A DNA stretch of 64,000 nucleotides. Source: Hygrocybe punicea. Lineage: Eukaryota; Basidiomycota; Agaricomycetes; Agaricales; Hygrophoraceae. How positions within the stretch are numbered: the stretch's first letter is position 1; every line of letters begins with the position of its first letter. Shown here in pieces: positions 1 to 9,437 of the stretch. The notes under the pieces are model-generated. The model worked only from the letters and a program-made list of their open reading frames with translations. It was not told the origin of the DNA and did not search any database. The stretch covers positions 3,472,001 to 3,536,000 of the forward strand of contig OY744472.1 in NCBI GenBank assembly GCA_963556145.1, written 5' to 3'. The position numbers and the translations under genes are program-made.

Positions 1-2044
1 AAGTTGTGAGTATGTCTCCGAGGGCCTGGGCTGTGGTGTGTGCAAAGGTTGAGGGGGCGCCGGTGAGGCCGAAGGGCATCCGTTTTTGTGTGAAGAAGCC
101 GCGACCTTCGATGTAGAATGCTAAATACGGCCTGCTTTCCTGAGGGATGACGACTGCGTAGAAGCCCGACGCGAAGTCGAAGCCATGCACCCACCTGTGT
201 CCGCTTAGGCGTTGCTGTTTTGCGCGGATGTCGCCCTGCGGCATCGGAAACACTTCCGTTACATTGTTTAGTGCTTTGTAGTTTTGGCAGAACCGCCACT
301 TCGCGGGTTTTGTGGTTTCCGGGGGTGGTGTTTCGGGTGGCTGTCGTGGTTCTAGGTCGTGCGGTGGTGGGAATCCGTGGGCGGCGCATTCCTCGTTGAC
401 CCGGTACTGCAGTTCCTCCATTGGGAGTCCTGGGCCATCGTAGGCTTTGTGTCCCAGGGCGATGGGTGAGGCGCATTTCACGTCCTCCGGTCGTATTGGT
501 TCTATGATGTCGGCGGCCAACAACTCGTCTATGGTTTTGTTGAGGAACTCGCGTTGTGCTACGTTGAACTGCCGTTGTCGAGGTACCCGTTTTGGGAACA
601 CTGTGTTGGGAGGTATGTGTATTCGGTGTTCAGCGCCGGGGACAGGGCTCACCTCGCTCACGGATAGAGCGAAACAGTCCGCGAACTCGCGAAGCAGGTC
701 TTCCGTTTGTGTTCGTTGGGTGGGGGTGAGGTCGTGTCCGAGTTTAACGTTGGCCAGTACTGCTTCGACGCGCTCTTTCTTGAATGGGTGAGTTTTCCTG
801 GTGAAGATTGATTTATCTGCGTCCAAGTCGACCTCCGGTTGCATGTCTCCGATGTCGTCGTCGTCCTGTTGGCAGTGTTCCTGGGTAGTATAGATCGGTT
901 GGCTTGGTACTGGCTTGGGCGGGCGTTCGGGCGTCGTGTGGGTTGTGGGCTGTGGCGGTGCGTGGTCAAACGAGGTGGTTCTTCTGCGTCGGTCGCGGCG
1001 TCCCTTGCGGCGGCTCGTCCGTTCCTGAGTTTTCTCAACGCCGTCTATGTCGCATTCGAGCTGTGCGGTTCTCGATGGGCCAGCCGGGTGTCTCGGCATG
1101 CGGTATCCTTGGAGTTCGGGTGGTAGGTATGCGGACCTGTTGTTTGCCCGATCGAGCGTTTCGCCCAGGATCGTATCCTCGAGTCTGGCGAGCGGAGCGA
1201 ACGCGTTGCGGGAACGGGTATGTGTTTTTCCTTCTTTACTGGGCGGTTCGTCGTTCACTAGGCTGGTGGGTATTTGTGGGTATCCATGTTCGCGGCGCCA
1301 AGATAGGCCGACCCCTGCGGCGATTGGTCTCGGTGTTAGGGCTGCTGCTTGAAGGGTGTCGCTTAGTGTCGTTGTAGCTGGGTGGGTTTGGGGTGGTTGG
1401 GGGTCATCGTTGGTGTTGTTGTCGTTTAGTATCTTCTTCCAGCCACCGTTGTGTGGTACGCTCAGCGTGTCGTCTTCGTAGTTGTGGATGGCCCTATATT
1501 GCTGGAGCAATGGCTTCCCAAATAGGAGTGACCAATTGCCTCCGCTTGGGAATACCTCGAACGTAGCGCGTCTGTGCAGTCCGTCGAGGTCTACGTCGCC
1601 GGTCCATTGGCCCTGCGATGGTATTTTGGCTCCATTCGCCATACGTAGCGTCATGCGCGATGGGAACAGTGCGCCGAGCCGGTCTCTGTACTTTTTGTAT
1701 GTTGACGTGCACATGGAGTTTACCATGGCCCCGTCGTCGAACAGACTGTTTATTCTGTAAGGAATTCCTTGTGGGCCTCGGAGGCTTATTGGGTGGATGA
1801 ATGGTTTCGCTGGTAGAGCGTCTCTCTCAATCACATACGGGTCAATGGTCTCGTGTTTGGGTATATGGTACACGGTGTTCGTACTGACTAGGGGGTCTGT
1901 GTCCGTATGCGCAGTTGTATTGAGGGGGCTCATCCGTGTGTCCCCGACCCATCCCGTACTTTGGTCGGGGACCTGCGTGTCCGCCTGGTGATTTTGTTGG
2001 GCCGCCCGACTTTCGTCTATGCGGACGGCCCTTCGCCATTTCCC
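1..2044 (-). CDS. pol: gypsy Pol polyprotein (protease, linker, N-terminal RT), partial
   Basis: This frame is entered from gag by a -1 shift and stays open to the window edge. An aspartic-protease motif FDDGA lies at 1741-1727, with DDGA in place of the usual D(S/T)GA. A downstream LLFGKPLL segment is typical of this family. A charged, low-complexity linker then leads to RT. RT motifs seen are the entry region ending IEPIRPEDV, the FDFASGF motif near 170-186 carrying the first catalytic Asp, and MPFGLTGAPSTFA near the left edge. The product would process Gag-Pol and copy the element RNA in cytoplasmic particles. The Ser-to-Asp change after the catalytic Asp is unusual and worth comparing with relatives. 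No internal stop was found on reading this frame. Confidence 0.9.
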
Positions 2045-3360
2045 TGGCCGTCGTCGAGCTCGTTCGGGTAGTTGTAGGTTCTGTACGGTTGCTCGTAATT
2101 GTCGTATCCGTAGTGGTGATCGTGATATCCGTGGCCGACGAAGTTTACGTTTTGGGTGAGGTAACGTTCCTTTGCTGCTTCACGGCTTATGCGACTGGCG
2201 ACGCGGCGCCATGTTCGTTCCTGATCGGGGATTGGGATACGGGGGCAATCGGGGTCTCTGGTTCGGTGACCTGCTCTGCCACAGTCCCAGCACTCGCGCG
2301 ATCCGAGAGGTGCTGTTCCGGGTGTTAATGGGAATGGGTGGAGCTCATCGGGATGGCCGTTGGGGTTTGCGCGGTTCCATGCGATTACTTGTGTGTTATA
2401 TGCAGCGTGGCCGGCTTCGGTGTCGGGGTGGTGCGGGAGGTTGATGTTTCGTAAGTCGTGGTGCCTTGTGGCGAAGGGGCGGTCTGCGGTGCTAGTTGTG
2501 AACGGAGGGCCGGGCGTTTGTCTTCCCATGCCTAGGGCTCCTAGGCCCGTGCCTCTGTAGGGTCGAATGGTAGATCCCCTTCCTCCGAACAGGTTCCCGC
2601 GGCCGCCTGCGTCTCCTCCAAAGGGGTCGAACGTGGGGGCTCGTGTAGCGTGTGGTTGGAAGCTTTGGGGGCTGGTGTATGGTCGGGGACCTGCGTTTGA
2701 GTGGATGTGGGTGCTGGCGAATGAGTCACGGAGGGTCTTGGTTGGTGAGTTCCCTACTCGTGCTAGTCTGGCGGTCTCCTCATTTCTTTTGTGTTTGTCT
2801 ACCGTCTCCTGGAGGTAGATGACGTCGATGGTGCGTACCGTTTCCGCGAGCTCTTTGTAGTCCGCACGGGGTTTGTCTCGAATGAGGTCGCGAATGGGTT
2901 CCGGTAGTGCGTCGAACACGTCCTGTAACAAGAGTCCTCCTTTGTCCTCTGCATCGCGTACTTTTGCCGCTAACCCGTTTGCCCATTTTACGTGGGTCCA
3001 TACGTCTTTTGATCCTGTTGTTTTTGTTTTTGTACCTAATTCTCCCGCTGTAATGGTCCAGTCTTTAAGGGCTCGGACTTGTTCGAGTTTGGAGGGTTTG
3101 GGCACGGCGTTTTTGGGCCACTCCTTGTCGAACGCTTCGACGAGTTTGTCCCAGTCCTTTTTGGTGTCGTCTGGTAGTTCGTCGTACCATAGATCAGCGG
3201 TTCCTCCGTAGCCGAGATTATTGCGGAAGCATTCGATCTTCTTTTTATCTGTGTTGTACTCTTTGTCTTCGATTTTGATATTGATTTCGCGAAGGAACTG
3301 GCCCGGTGCCGTTTTTTCATCGGGGCCGCCGTCCCAGCGCAGGGCTCTGGACTCGGTCAT
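2017..3360 (-). CDS. gag: gypsy Gag (capsid and nucleocapsid)
   Basis: The 447-residue product begins with an acidic/basic segment (FLREINIKIEDK), followed by a helical region with WYDELP and FDKEWP, typical of the retrotransposon Gag fold in fungal gypsy elements. A Gly/Arg/Pro-rich part follows, then one zinc knuckle CWDCGRAGHRTRDPDC at residues 357-372. Its spacing is CX2CX4HX6C, two residues longer than the usual final gap. Gag would form the particle and bind element RNA. The frame upstream of this ATG is also open and Pro/Ser-rich, so a longer N-terminus is possible. Gag overlaps pol, and expression of pol depends on the slippery site near its end. Confidence 0.88.
   Translation of the reverse strand: MTESRALRWDGGPDEKTAPGQFLREINIKIEDKEYNTDKKKIECFRNNLGYGGTADLWYDELPDDTKKDWDKLVEAFDKEWPKNAVPKPSKLEQVRALKDWTITAGELGTKTKTTGSKDVWTHVKWANGLAAKVRDAEDKGGLLLQDVFDALPEPIRDLIRDKPRADYKELAETVRTIDVIYLQETVDKHKRNEETARLARVGNSPTKTLRDSFASTHIHSNAGPRPYTSPQSFQPHATRAPTFDPFGGDAGGRGNLFGGRGSTIRPYRGTGLGALGMGRQTPGPPFTTSTADRPFATRHHDLRNINLPHHPDTEAGHAAYNTQVIAWNRANPNGHPDELHPFPLTPGTAPLGSRECWDCGRAGHRTRDPDCPRIPIPDQERTWRRVASRISREAAKERYLTQNVNFVGHGYHDHHYGYDNYEQPYRTYNYPNELDDGQGNGEGPSA
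2038..2044 (-). promoter_or_regulatory. -1 ribosomal frameshift slippery site GGGAAAT (gag-pol)
   Basis: On the minus strand the gag frame reads G GGA AAT, matching the canonical X XXY YYZ heptamer. Slipping back one base gives GGG AAA TGG and enters the open pol frame. The gag stop TAG (2019-2017) lies six codons after the heptamer. The pol frame is also open upstream through the overlap, so the shift point is inferred from the heptamer. No stimulatory pseudoknot or stem was modelled. Confidence 0.75.
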
Positions 3361-3795
3361 GGTGATTCGGCGGTTTTGTACTGGCGTTGGGTTGTTTTGG
3401 ATGTCGGGTAGTTGTGGTGCTGGTGATGTTGGTGGTGTGTTCGGTTGACTTTGCTCTGGGGTTCTTGGGTTACTAGAGGGATCTGTGATGGACGATTCGG
3501 AAGATGTTGTTGTCGATGGTGAGCTTGGTTGGGATGGAGTGTATCGGCCGCGGTTGTCTCTGAGTCGGGTTAACGTTTTTCGTTGGTTTTGTGCGGAGCG
3601 GTATGGGTGTAGTGAAGACGTCGTGGGAAAATTGGAGGCTGGTGAGGGTGTTTTGTACTGTACTAGTATCGGTTCTAGTTCCTGGTTCTTTGTTCGTAGT
3701 TCTTTGCTCGGGTTCTGAAACGTCTCGCACTGGTACTGGTTTTGGTTCTGGGTACGTGTTTGGCTAGGGTTCGAATGTCGCTCTCATCACCACGT
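3361..3795 (-). other. gypsy leader with primer binding site
   Basis: The primer binding site begins three bases inside the LTR. The plus strand at 3767-3792 reads like a tRNA 3' end (GGTTCGAAT T-loop, ending ATCACCA), so the RNA of the element can pair with a tRNA 3' end. The remaining ~400 bases up to gag hold no other recognised feature, apart from an in-frame Pro/Ser-rich extension of gag. Which tRNA is used cannot be told without the genome's tRNA set. Confidence 0.75.
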
Positions 3796-3951
3796 TGGAG
3801 TGGTACCGAGGACGCTCAAGGGATCACTACGGAATCGGGGTCTGGATGGGATGATGGAATGGGACGACTCTCGCTACAACAGGAAATGACTACATAAGGA
3901 GATCCAACCGTGGGACCTGGGTCACGTGATGGCCCAGGTACAACTACTACA
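3796..3951 (-). repeat. 5' LTR of the gypsy element (156 bp)
   Basis: On the minus strand it begins TGTAGTAGTTGTACC and ends GGTACCACTCCA. Its 3' end, a CCCACGGTT block and the palindrome TCACGTGA are shared with the LTRs of the small element at 31-34 kb. The partner LTR is outside the window, so the limits come from the PBS side and from comparison with the intact copy of the target repeat at 10961. Confidence 0.8.
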
Positions 3952-4417
3952 CCGTTCCGCTTGGCTAAGCTTGTCATTCCGGTTGGGAACAGGGTGCCAG
4001 GATGAGTTTGAGCCTGGGTGGGGCTAAGTTAGTCGTCTCCAAGCGAGGTGGACAAAAAAAATGGCAAGTGGGGGTGGATACTCACCGACTACCTGCGAGG
4101 TCGTTCCCCTCGCCCAGACTCGTCGTGTCGGTCGAAAACGGGGTGCCGGCTTCGGTTAGGGCATGTCTGAACCCAACTCAGCGGTCTCCGGGTGAAGGTG
4201 AACAAAAAAATTTCAATGGGGGGGGGCAACTCACCGATTCCGTGTGCAGCCACTACTCCCCTCGCCCAAAGTCATCGTCCCGGTCGGAAACGGGGTGCCG
4301 GACTGGATGAGGGCCTGTGTGAACATAACTCAGCATTAAACAAATGAATGCCTCACCGTATCGCGAATGCCGAAGTCGTCATGGTGGGGCTGTTGAAGTG
4401 ACCAGCTGCTGAATAAG

Positions 4418-4478
4418 CAGAAAGTGACTAGCAAAATCGCCTCGGGCATTGAGGCGATCTCTTGCTTGTCACTTTCTG
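4418..4478. repeat. Short imperfect hairpin
   Basis: CAGAAAGTGAC and GTCACTTTCTG are inverted around a GC-rich core whose halves also pair (ATCGCCTC with GAGGCGAT). The same hairpin occurs in the right arm at 10435-10495. It could be a small MITE relic or a terminator-like structure; nothing identifies a function. Confidence 0.7.
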
Positions 4479-4534
4479 TTACAAATATGGACTTATGTAT
4501 TTAATAAATATTTTATTGATAATTAATTAATCCA

Positions 4535-5102
4535 TTACAGCGTTTTCGGAAATCCTTGTCGCGTGAAAAAAAAATCAAAATAAATAATCCGGGTGGCTGC
4601 AGTTACAGAGTCGGGCAATTGCTGTAGTAGGGTAGCACATCATGTGACTTTGAATTATTTTGCTTGAAAAGACTACTGATATGTAAATTGTAAATTCAAT
4701 GGGAAATATATAAGACATTTGACATGTAGTAAAATTAGAATGACATCCATTGAAGGTTTCTGTCAACTCAAATTATTATTATTAGTTCTTCATTCAAGGA
4801 GGAGGTGTGGTTTTCTGCTGCAATTCAGAGCTATAGTTTGCTTTATAACATGACATCACTGAATAAAAGCTAAAATAATAATTTGAGTTGACAGAAACCT
4901 TCAATGGATGTCATTCTAATTTTACTACATGTCAAATGTCTTATATATTTCCCATTGAATTTACAATTTACATATCAGTAGTCTTTTCAAGCAAAATAAT
5001 TCAAAGTTTACAGCAATTGCCCAACTCTGTAACTTCAGCCACCCAGATTATTTATTTTAATTTTTTTTTCATGTGCGACAAGGATTTTCAAAAATGCTGT
5101 AA
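4535..5102. repeat. Fold-back element nested in the inverted-repeat arm
   Basis: 4535-4780 and 4875-5102 are inverted copies separated by about 94 bp, with one ~22-bp indel and scattered changes between them. Together with the right-arm copy (9811-10378) the window carries this unit four times in ABBA order. It is AT-rich and non-coding; a fold-back MITE is the simplest explanation. Confidence 0.8.
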
Positions 5103-5430
5103 GAATGTACTCCTGAAAAACAGAACAAAATGAGTCGCCCAACCACTTGTTTTCAGGTGCGGGGGGTGTAGACTGGCCGGGGGTTGAAAACGGGGCGGGA
5201 AGGGCCGTCCTGGTTGAAAAAGGCACACAGCCAGATCTTGAGGGCCTGAGACACCCCAGTTGCACATTTGGGACTATAATATCAGACACTACAAAAATAG
5301 AAATGTAGAACTTGCCATTTATGCTCAGAGGCCCTGAGCAACCTTCTTGTTGTCAAGGATAGCTGTCTTTATGTGGTCATTTTGTGTAATCATATTGCTT
5401 AAAACACCAAGAAAGTAAGGAGGGACAAAA

Positions 5431-5471
5431 AGAACTCGTTCATGCCATGCGCAGCACTGGCCCACTAAACA
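5431..5471 (-). other. Terminal hairpin end (H-end), inner edge of left arm
   Basis: On the minus strand it reads TGTTTAGTGGGCC, then GCCA-G-TGC / GCA-TGGC as a bulged hairpin, then GAACGAGTTCT. The same motif occurs at 8199, 9442, 14868 and 47120. In all five cases the preceding bases are ACT. It is interpreted as a transposon terminus, probably Helitron/Helentron-like. Confidence 0.7.
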
Positions 5472-5475
5472 AGTT

Positions 5476-8198
5476 ATTTCGGATCATTACAGGCATGCCA
5501 AGACACAATGGAAGCTTTCCAGGAAAATGTTCAGTTGCTCCATGGTTGAGTTTCCAAATCTCAAGTTGTTCATCAAAATCAATCTGATTTGATTTGTGAA
5601 TTGTCTTTGATGCTGCTTGCGATTTTCCCCATTTGGTTTTATTAGCTGGATCACTTTCTTTGCCCCATTTGTCCATAGAGTAGAAGTGGGTCAACTTTTG
5701 ATTTGTATCCTCTGCAAAACGCTCACATCCAAGCTGATTGATTCTGTCTTTTTGAGAGTGCACCCCACAGATGATAGCAACATTTCTGAAATTTTTTGCA
5801 GCAACATTTGGCTGATCTAAGCGTTTGCCAGCAATTCTCTTTCTTAGAAATCTGATGTCTTCAGGAGTGCATGCACCATATCGCATGTTTACTAAAGCTG
5901 ATCGCAATGATGCATCATCAGGTGTTTGTGTCTTTTGACGCATATTTTCTCTCAAAATGACAACTGTTGTGATCTGATGCCAGAGTGCTTTGCCAATAGC
6001 TGCTTCTTGATAATGTGGCTTCAGGCCAGAATCTATTTGTGTTCCTACTGAACCACTATATAAAGGTGCACCTCCAACAGGTGGCAGTTGTGCAAAATCT
6101 CCGGCAAAAATAATATTAATGCCTCCAAATGGCACATCAAATACATTAAGAGCTTTGGCAAGCTGTGAGCTGATTTTGTATAATTCATGGCATGCCAACA
6201 TAGATACTTCATCTATGAAAATATAATCAATTCCCTCTGGCCTTGCTCTCACTTGAGCAATTGTTAAACTTTGATTACCAGTATTATTATTCATGCGAAT
6301 GCCTAGGAATGAGTGGTAAGTTGAGCCACCCAGTAATGCTGCAGATGTTCCAGTTGGACCCAGTATAACAAGACGATGTAATTCATTCCTGAACAACTTG
6401 CATCTTTGCTTGGAAATCATGTTTTAAATATGATTGGTCAACAACTTTCACGTCATTTTCAGATGCATGATTTTTTCTGATTTGTTCAGCATCAGCAACA
6501 CGTGCGTTTCTCTCAGCAATGCTTTCTTGTCTTTTATCTTGAACAGCTGTTTTCCATTTACCACCAGGCTGTATGATTTGAGGTGTGAGTGGAGCGGTAT
6601 CAATTGTATTAATGCCATCAGGACTGATATCTAGCCAGCCCACATTTCTTACACTATCTTCAGTGGCATCCATTTGGGCTTTGATTAACCGTCCCTTTGA
6701 ATCAAGGGCAGAGTATTTATTCAATCCATAATCCTCATTATCAATTCCTTCATTATCACCAAAATCATCACCATGACCATTCTCATTGATATCATCCATG
6801 TTATCCATTTCTTCTGATGTCATCCAAGAATGAAATATACCAGCCCTTTTTGAGCTGAGCTGAATAATCATCTCGAGCATCATTGCATTCATATCTAATA
6901 TTAAAATGATCCATTATTTGGCTTTGTCGTGATGTAAATTTATAGTCTGTGAATGCCTCATCCCACGACTCATTGTGATTCTTAAGATCTTGGCCTGTTC
7001 TCCAGGGCTTGAATAAAGTAAGCATGGTGGCACAGTAATATTCTCTATCTCCTTAATCTCTTCTTGGAAGTGAACCTCCAACAAAGTTAGGCACAACTTT
7101 TTTATATGATGAATGATATTCTATCCAGTGTGTTTCATGTAATGGATGAGCTGACAAAAAAAACTTATGAGGCTGTTTATTGTCTGCATCAATAATGCTG
7201 GCATTATCACTGTCCTCCTTACCAATGTCATTTCCATCTTCATCAGCAATAATAGACTCACTTGAATCAGTGTTGCTTTCATCACTACCACTGTAATCAC
7301 TATTTTCATTGGAACTGTCAACTCTATTCTCATTGTTTCCCAAATTGAGCTCATCATCATCAATATTGCCTGATGAATGGAGATCATATTCAGCTGTTAC
7401 TTCATATTGTAGATTTTTTGCATTTGAATCAATCAAGTCCAGCTCATCATCACTGTTTTGAGCATGATGATTTTTCTTTGTTGGAGTAGGTATTTTTACT
7501 CGTCTTGCCATTTGTATCCATTCATATAGACATGTAACATTATAGGTATCTGGTCTATACATGTAATCATGGACTGCTGTAAAGCCAACATATTGGTTTT
7601 GGTTTTTTTGCAAGAGAACCTTGTCTGTCTCACTGTTTTCAGCAGTATCCTGGTCAGATTTGAACACCTTCATTGTTTCTCTCACATAACTTTTCCAATA
7701 CACTGTTACAAACTTGTGGCTTGTATAGTGATCTGGATTACCTAGCAGATACAAAGATGCCATTGGACCACCTATTTCCATCTTTGATGTCAATGAATTA
7801 ATTATCTGTGTTATCAAACGTCTAGCTTTGTCTTTTTGTTTCATGGATCCTCCTAGCATTTCAGAATTTTTAGTAAAAACACTCCGAATAGAGTCAAAGA
7901 TAGTGTATGTTTTCAGACCAGGTTTTGTAACATAATCAGTCACATAAGCCACTATATATAGCCTTGATAGCAGTACCTGAGAGGAGGCTTGTCACATCTG
8001 AGTTGCACCGAAGAAGATATGTTATGCATGGTGTCAATGTATTGATCCAAGCTTCACCTTTTTTCATGTTCAAAGCTCCTGATTTAGGATCAACTTGAGT
8101 CTGTTCAAAGGTTTGTCTTGGAAATCTGGCTTTGCATTTCCCATGCTTGTTTATACATGTTGGTCTATCTTTTTTGTTGGCCTTCTCGCAACTTGACT
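5476..8198 (-). pseudogene. Helitron Rep-helicase fragment, copy A (dead)
   Basis: This segment is nearly identical to 49.3-52.3 kb of Helitron B and covers the end of the Rep region through the middle of the PIF1-like helicase. Both sides are cut by terminal hairpin ends. Lesions relative to copy B are a 4-bp TATA insertion near 7950 just after the YVTDYVTK nickase motif, a stop codon at 7053-7055, an 11-nt deletion near 6845, and a ~190-bp deletion near 6390. The last removes the Walker A segment (GMGGTGKSQ) between short direct repeats. Walker B (FIDEVSML) and later helicase motifs remain. The stop arose from CG-to-TA, as expected from deamination of a methylated CpG on both strands. It cannot encode a working helicase. 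Confidence 0.93.
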
Positions 8199-8240
8199 TG
8201 TTTAGAGGGCCAGTGCTTCGCATGGCATGAACGAGTTCTT
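8199..8240 (+). other. Terminal hairpin end (H-end) at right edge of Helitron A fragment
   Basis: TGTTTAGAGGGCC followed by the GCCA-G-TGC-TTC-GCA-TGGC hairpin begins directly after the coding bases ACTTGACT, where Helitron B continues GATTTC. This fixes the junction of an insertion or rearrangement to within a base or two. Confidence 0.75.
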
Positions 8241-9437
8241 TTTTCTTCTTTTGCATACAAAATATATGGTATAATTGTAACATTCTGTTGAACATAAGTT
8301 GCATGAATACAAGCGGTTAGACTCTGACGATAACTTAAGCACAGCTTAGTATTGAAATGAATGAGGAAATCTGATGTTAGTGAATGGCACCAGTAACCCT
8401 GAGGTATCTTTGGCTGTACTATACCTGCACATGTTGGACCCATGGGTTTTACCTGTTATTCTAAGCCCCAGATCATCCAAAATGGTCAAGTATTGAGCTA
8501 GATATGCTGAAAAAACTTTGTTCTAGTGTTTTGAGCATATCTAGCTCAATACTTCACTGTATTGGATGATCCAAGGCTTACAAAAATGCAGGCAGGTCCA
8601 GGAATCTATACCAATACCCATGCTATTCACTATCTGGTGTATATATAGGTAGCATAACCAATATTTGACTAACTATAATGTTGGTTGGTATACTAATTAT
8701 ATAATGTTGGTATATTAATTATATACATGTTAGTATGGAATAAACTTCATAGAATACTATAGCATGAACCAAATATTGTTGCTGCAGCTAGGCTAGCCAC
8801 AAGTCAGCCAAGGTTAGCTGGGGTTATGGCTAAGCTAACATGGTTTTTTTTCTAGTCCAACTCAGTAGCCAGAGGTAGCCGACTATAGCTGACTACAGTT
8901 GACTATAGTCAGCATGGCGGCTTATTATAACTGCAGCTCAGCCAACAAAGATGCAACTATACATACCTGCATCCATCATGCTAAATACCTTGTCAATTGA
9001 CACAGCCTGTCTGTTCTTGCAAGGTTTAGACAGGGGTGGGTTGTGATGAGAATATGGGAATATGGGTCTAAGTCCACGTTCTCATCATTGTCATTCGTGC
9101 TGGATACTTTGTGAACAACATCTGCGTGAAGTGTCAAGGGCCAGGACATGGGAATGCGCTACATTCACTCATGTTCCTTCATTGTTGTTGATGCCTTTGC
9201 GAATGACATCTACATGTCAGTTGACACATCAGTGCTTGTTTGCAAGGTGTGAAGGTCAGTGGCAAGGAGGATATGGGAATGTGGGCTACACCCATGTTGC
9301 CGTCGTTGTTGCGGGGGCTTCATCACACATTCCAGGTGCTTTTATGCTAGATACCTAACAAATGTGTCTATGTTTCAGTTGATGCATCTGCTCATGTTTG
9401 TGAGGTGATGAGATGGATGGGATGGGATAGGATAGCA
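8241..9437. other. Non-coding repeat filler between Helitron A fragment and right arm
   Basis: No gene is supported. The segment holds a palindromic MITE (8462-8580), an AT-rich stretch with repeated TATATAAT-type words (about 8640-8760), a GGCTAGCC/AGCTGACT-rich stretch with inverted GCTGCAGCT/AACTGCAGCT words (8770-8945), and a degenerate ~150-bp tandem repeat with GATATGGGAAT and TTGATGC words (about 9000-9430). Confidence 0.6.
8462..8580. repeat. Palindromic MITE (~119 bp)
   Basis: The ends TAAGCCCCAGATCATCC and GGATGATCCAAGGCTTA are inverted, and the inner halves (CAAGTATTGAGCTAGATATG and its complement) pair as well. TA at both ends would fit a TA target duplication of the Tc1/mariner type. 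There is no coding capacity. Confidence 0.7.

Larger units (their letters stand above)
1..3951 (-). mobile_element. Ty3/gypsy LTR retrotransposon, 5' part (3' part beyond window)
   Basis: Read on the minus strand, the order is 5' LTR (3951-3796), 3-nt spacer, primer binding site, leader, gag, -1 frameshift site, protease and reverse transcriptase, with RT running off the left edge before its YxDD motif. RNase H, integrase and the 3' LTR are not visible. Protease before RT with a retroviral-type aspartic motif fits Ty3/gypsy, but the RT-IN order that separates it from Ty1/copia is off the window, so the assignment rests on RT motif style. All visible reading frames are open, so this copy may be young. 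It sits inside the left arm of the large inverted repeat that follows, so it is younger than that repeat. Confidence 0.9.
3952..5475. repeat. Left arm of a 1524-bp near-perfect inverted repeat
   Basis: This segment is the reverse complement of 9438-10961 with no gap noticed. One difference was noticed: G at 4125 against T at 10788, which is a CpG-to-TpG type change. The arm contains a short hairpin, a fold-back element, part of a ~150-bp tandem array and a terminal hairpin at its inner end. Its outer end is cut by the gypsy LTR, while the right arm continues past the matching point, so the retroelement interrupted the left arm. No gene is supported here. Confidence 0.93.

Noticed and set aside
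447..1377. Overlapping plus-strand open frames in the first 1.4 kb
   Set aside because: They lie antisense to the open pol frame and show no motif; they arise from GC-rich codon usage on the other strand.
4575..5133. Repeated 40-residue frame starting MTETFNGCHSN on both strands
   Set aside because: It is the fold-back element read four times; the frame is short, AT-rich and does not continue beyond the repeat.
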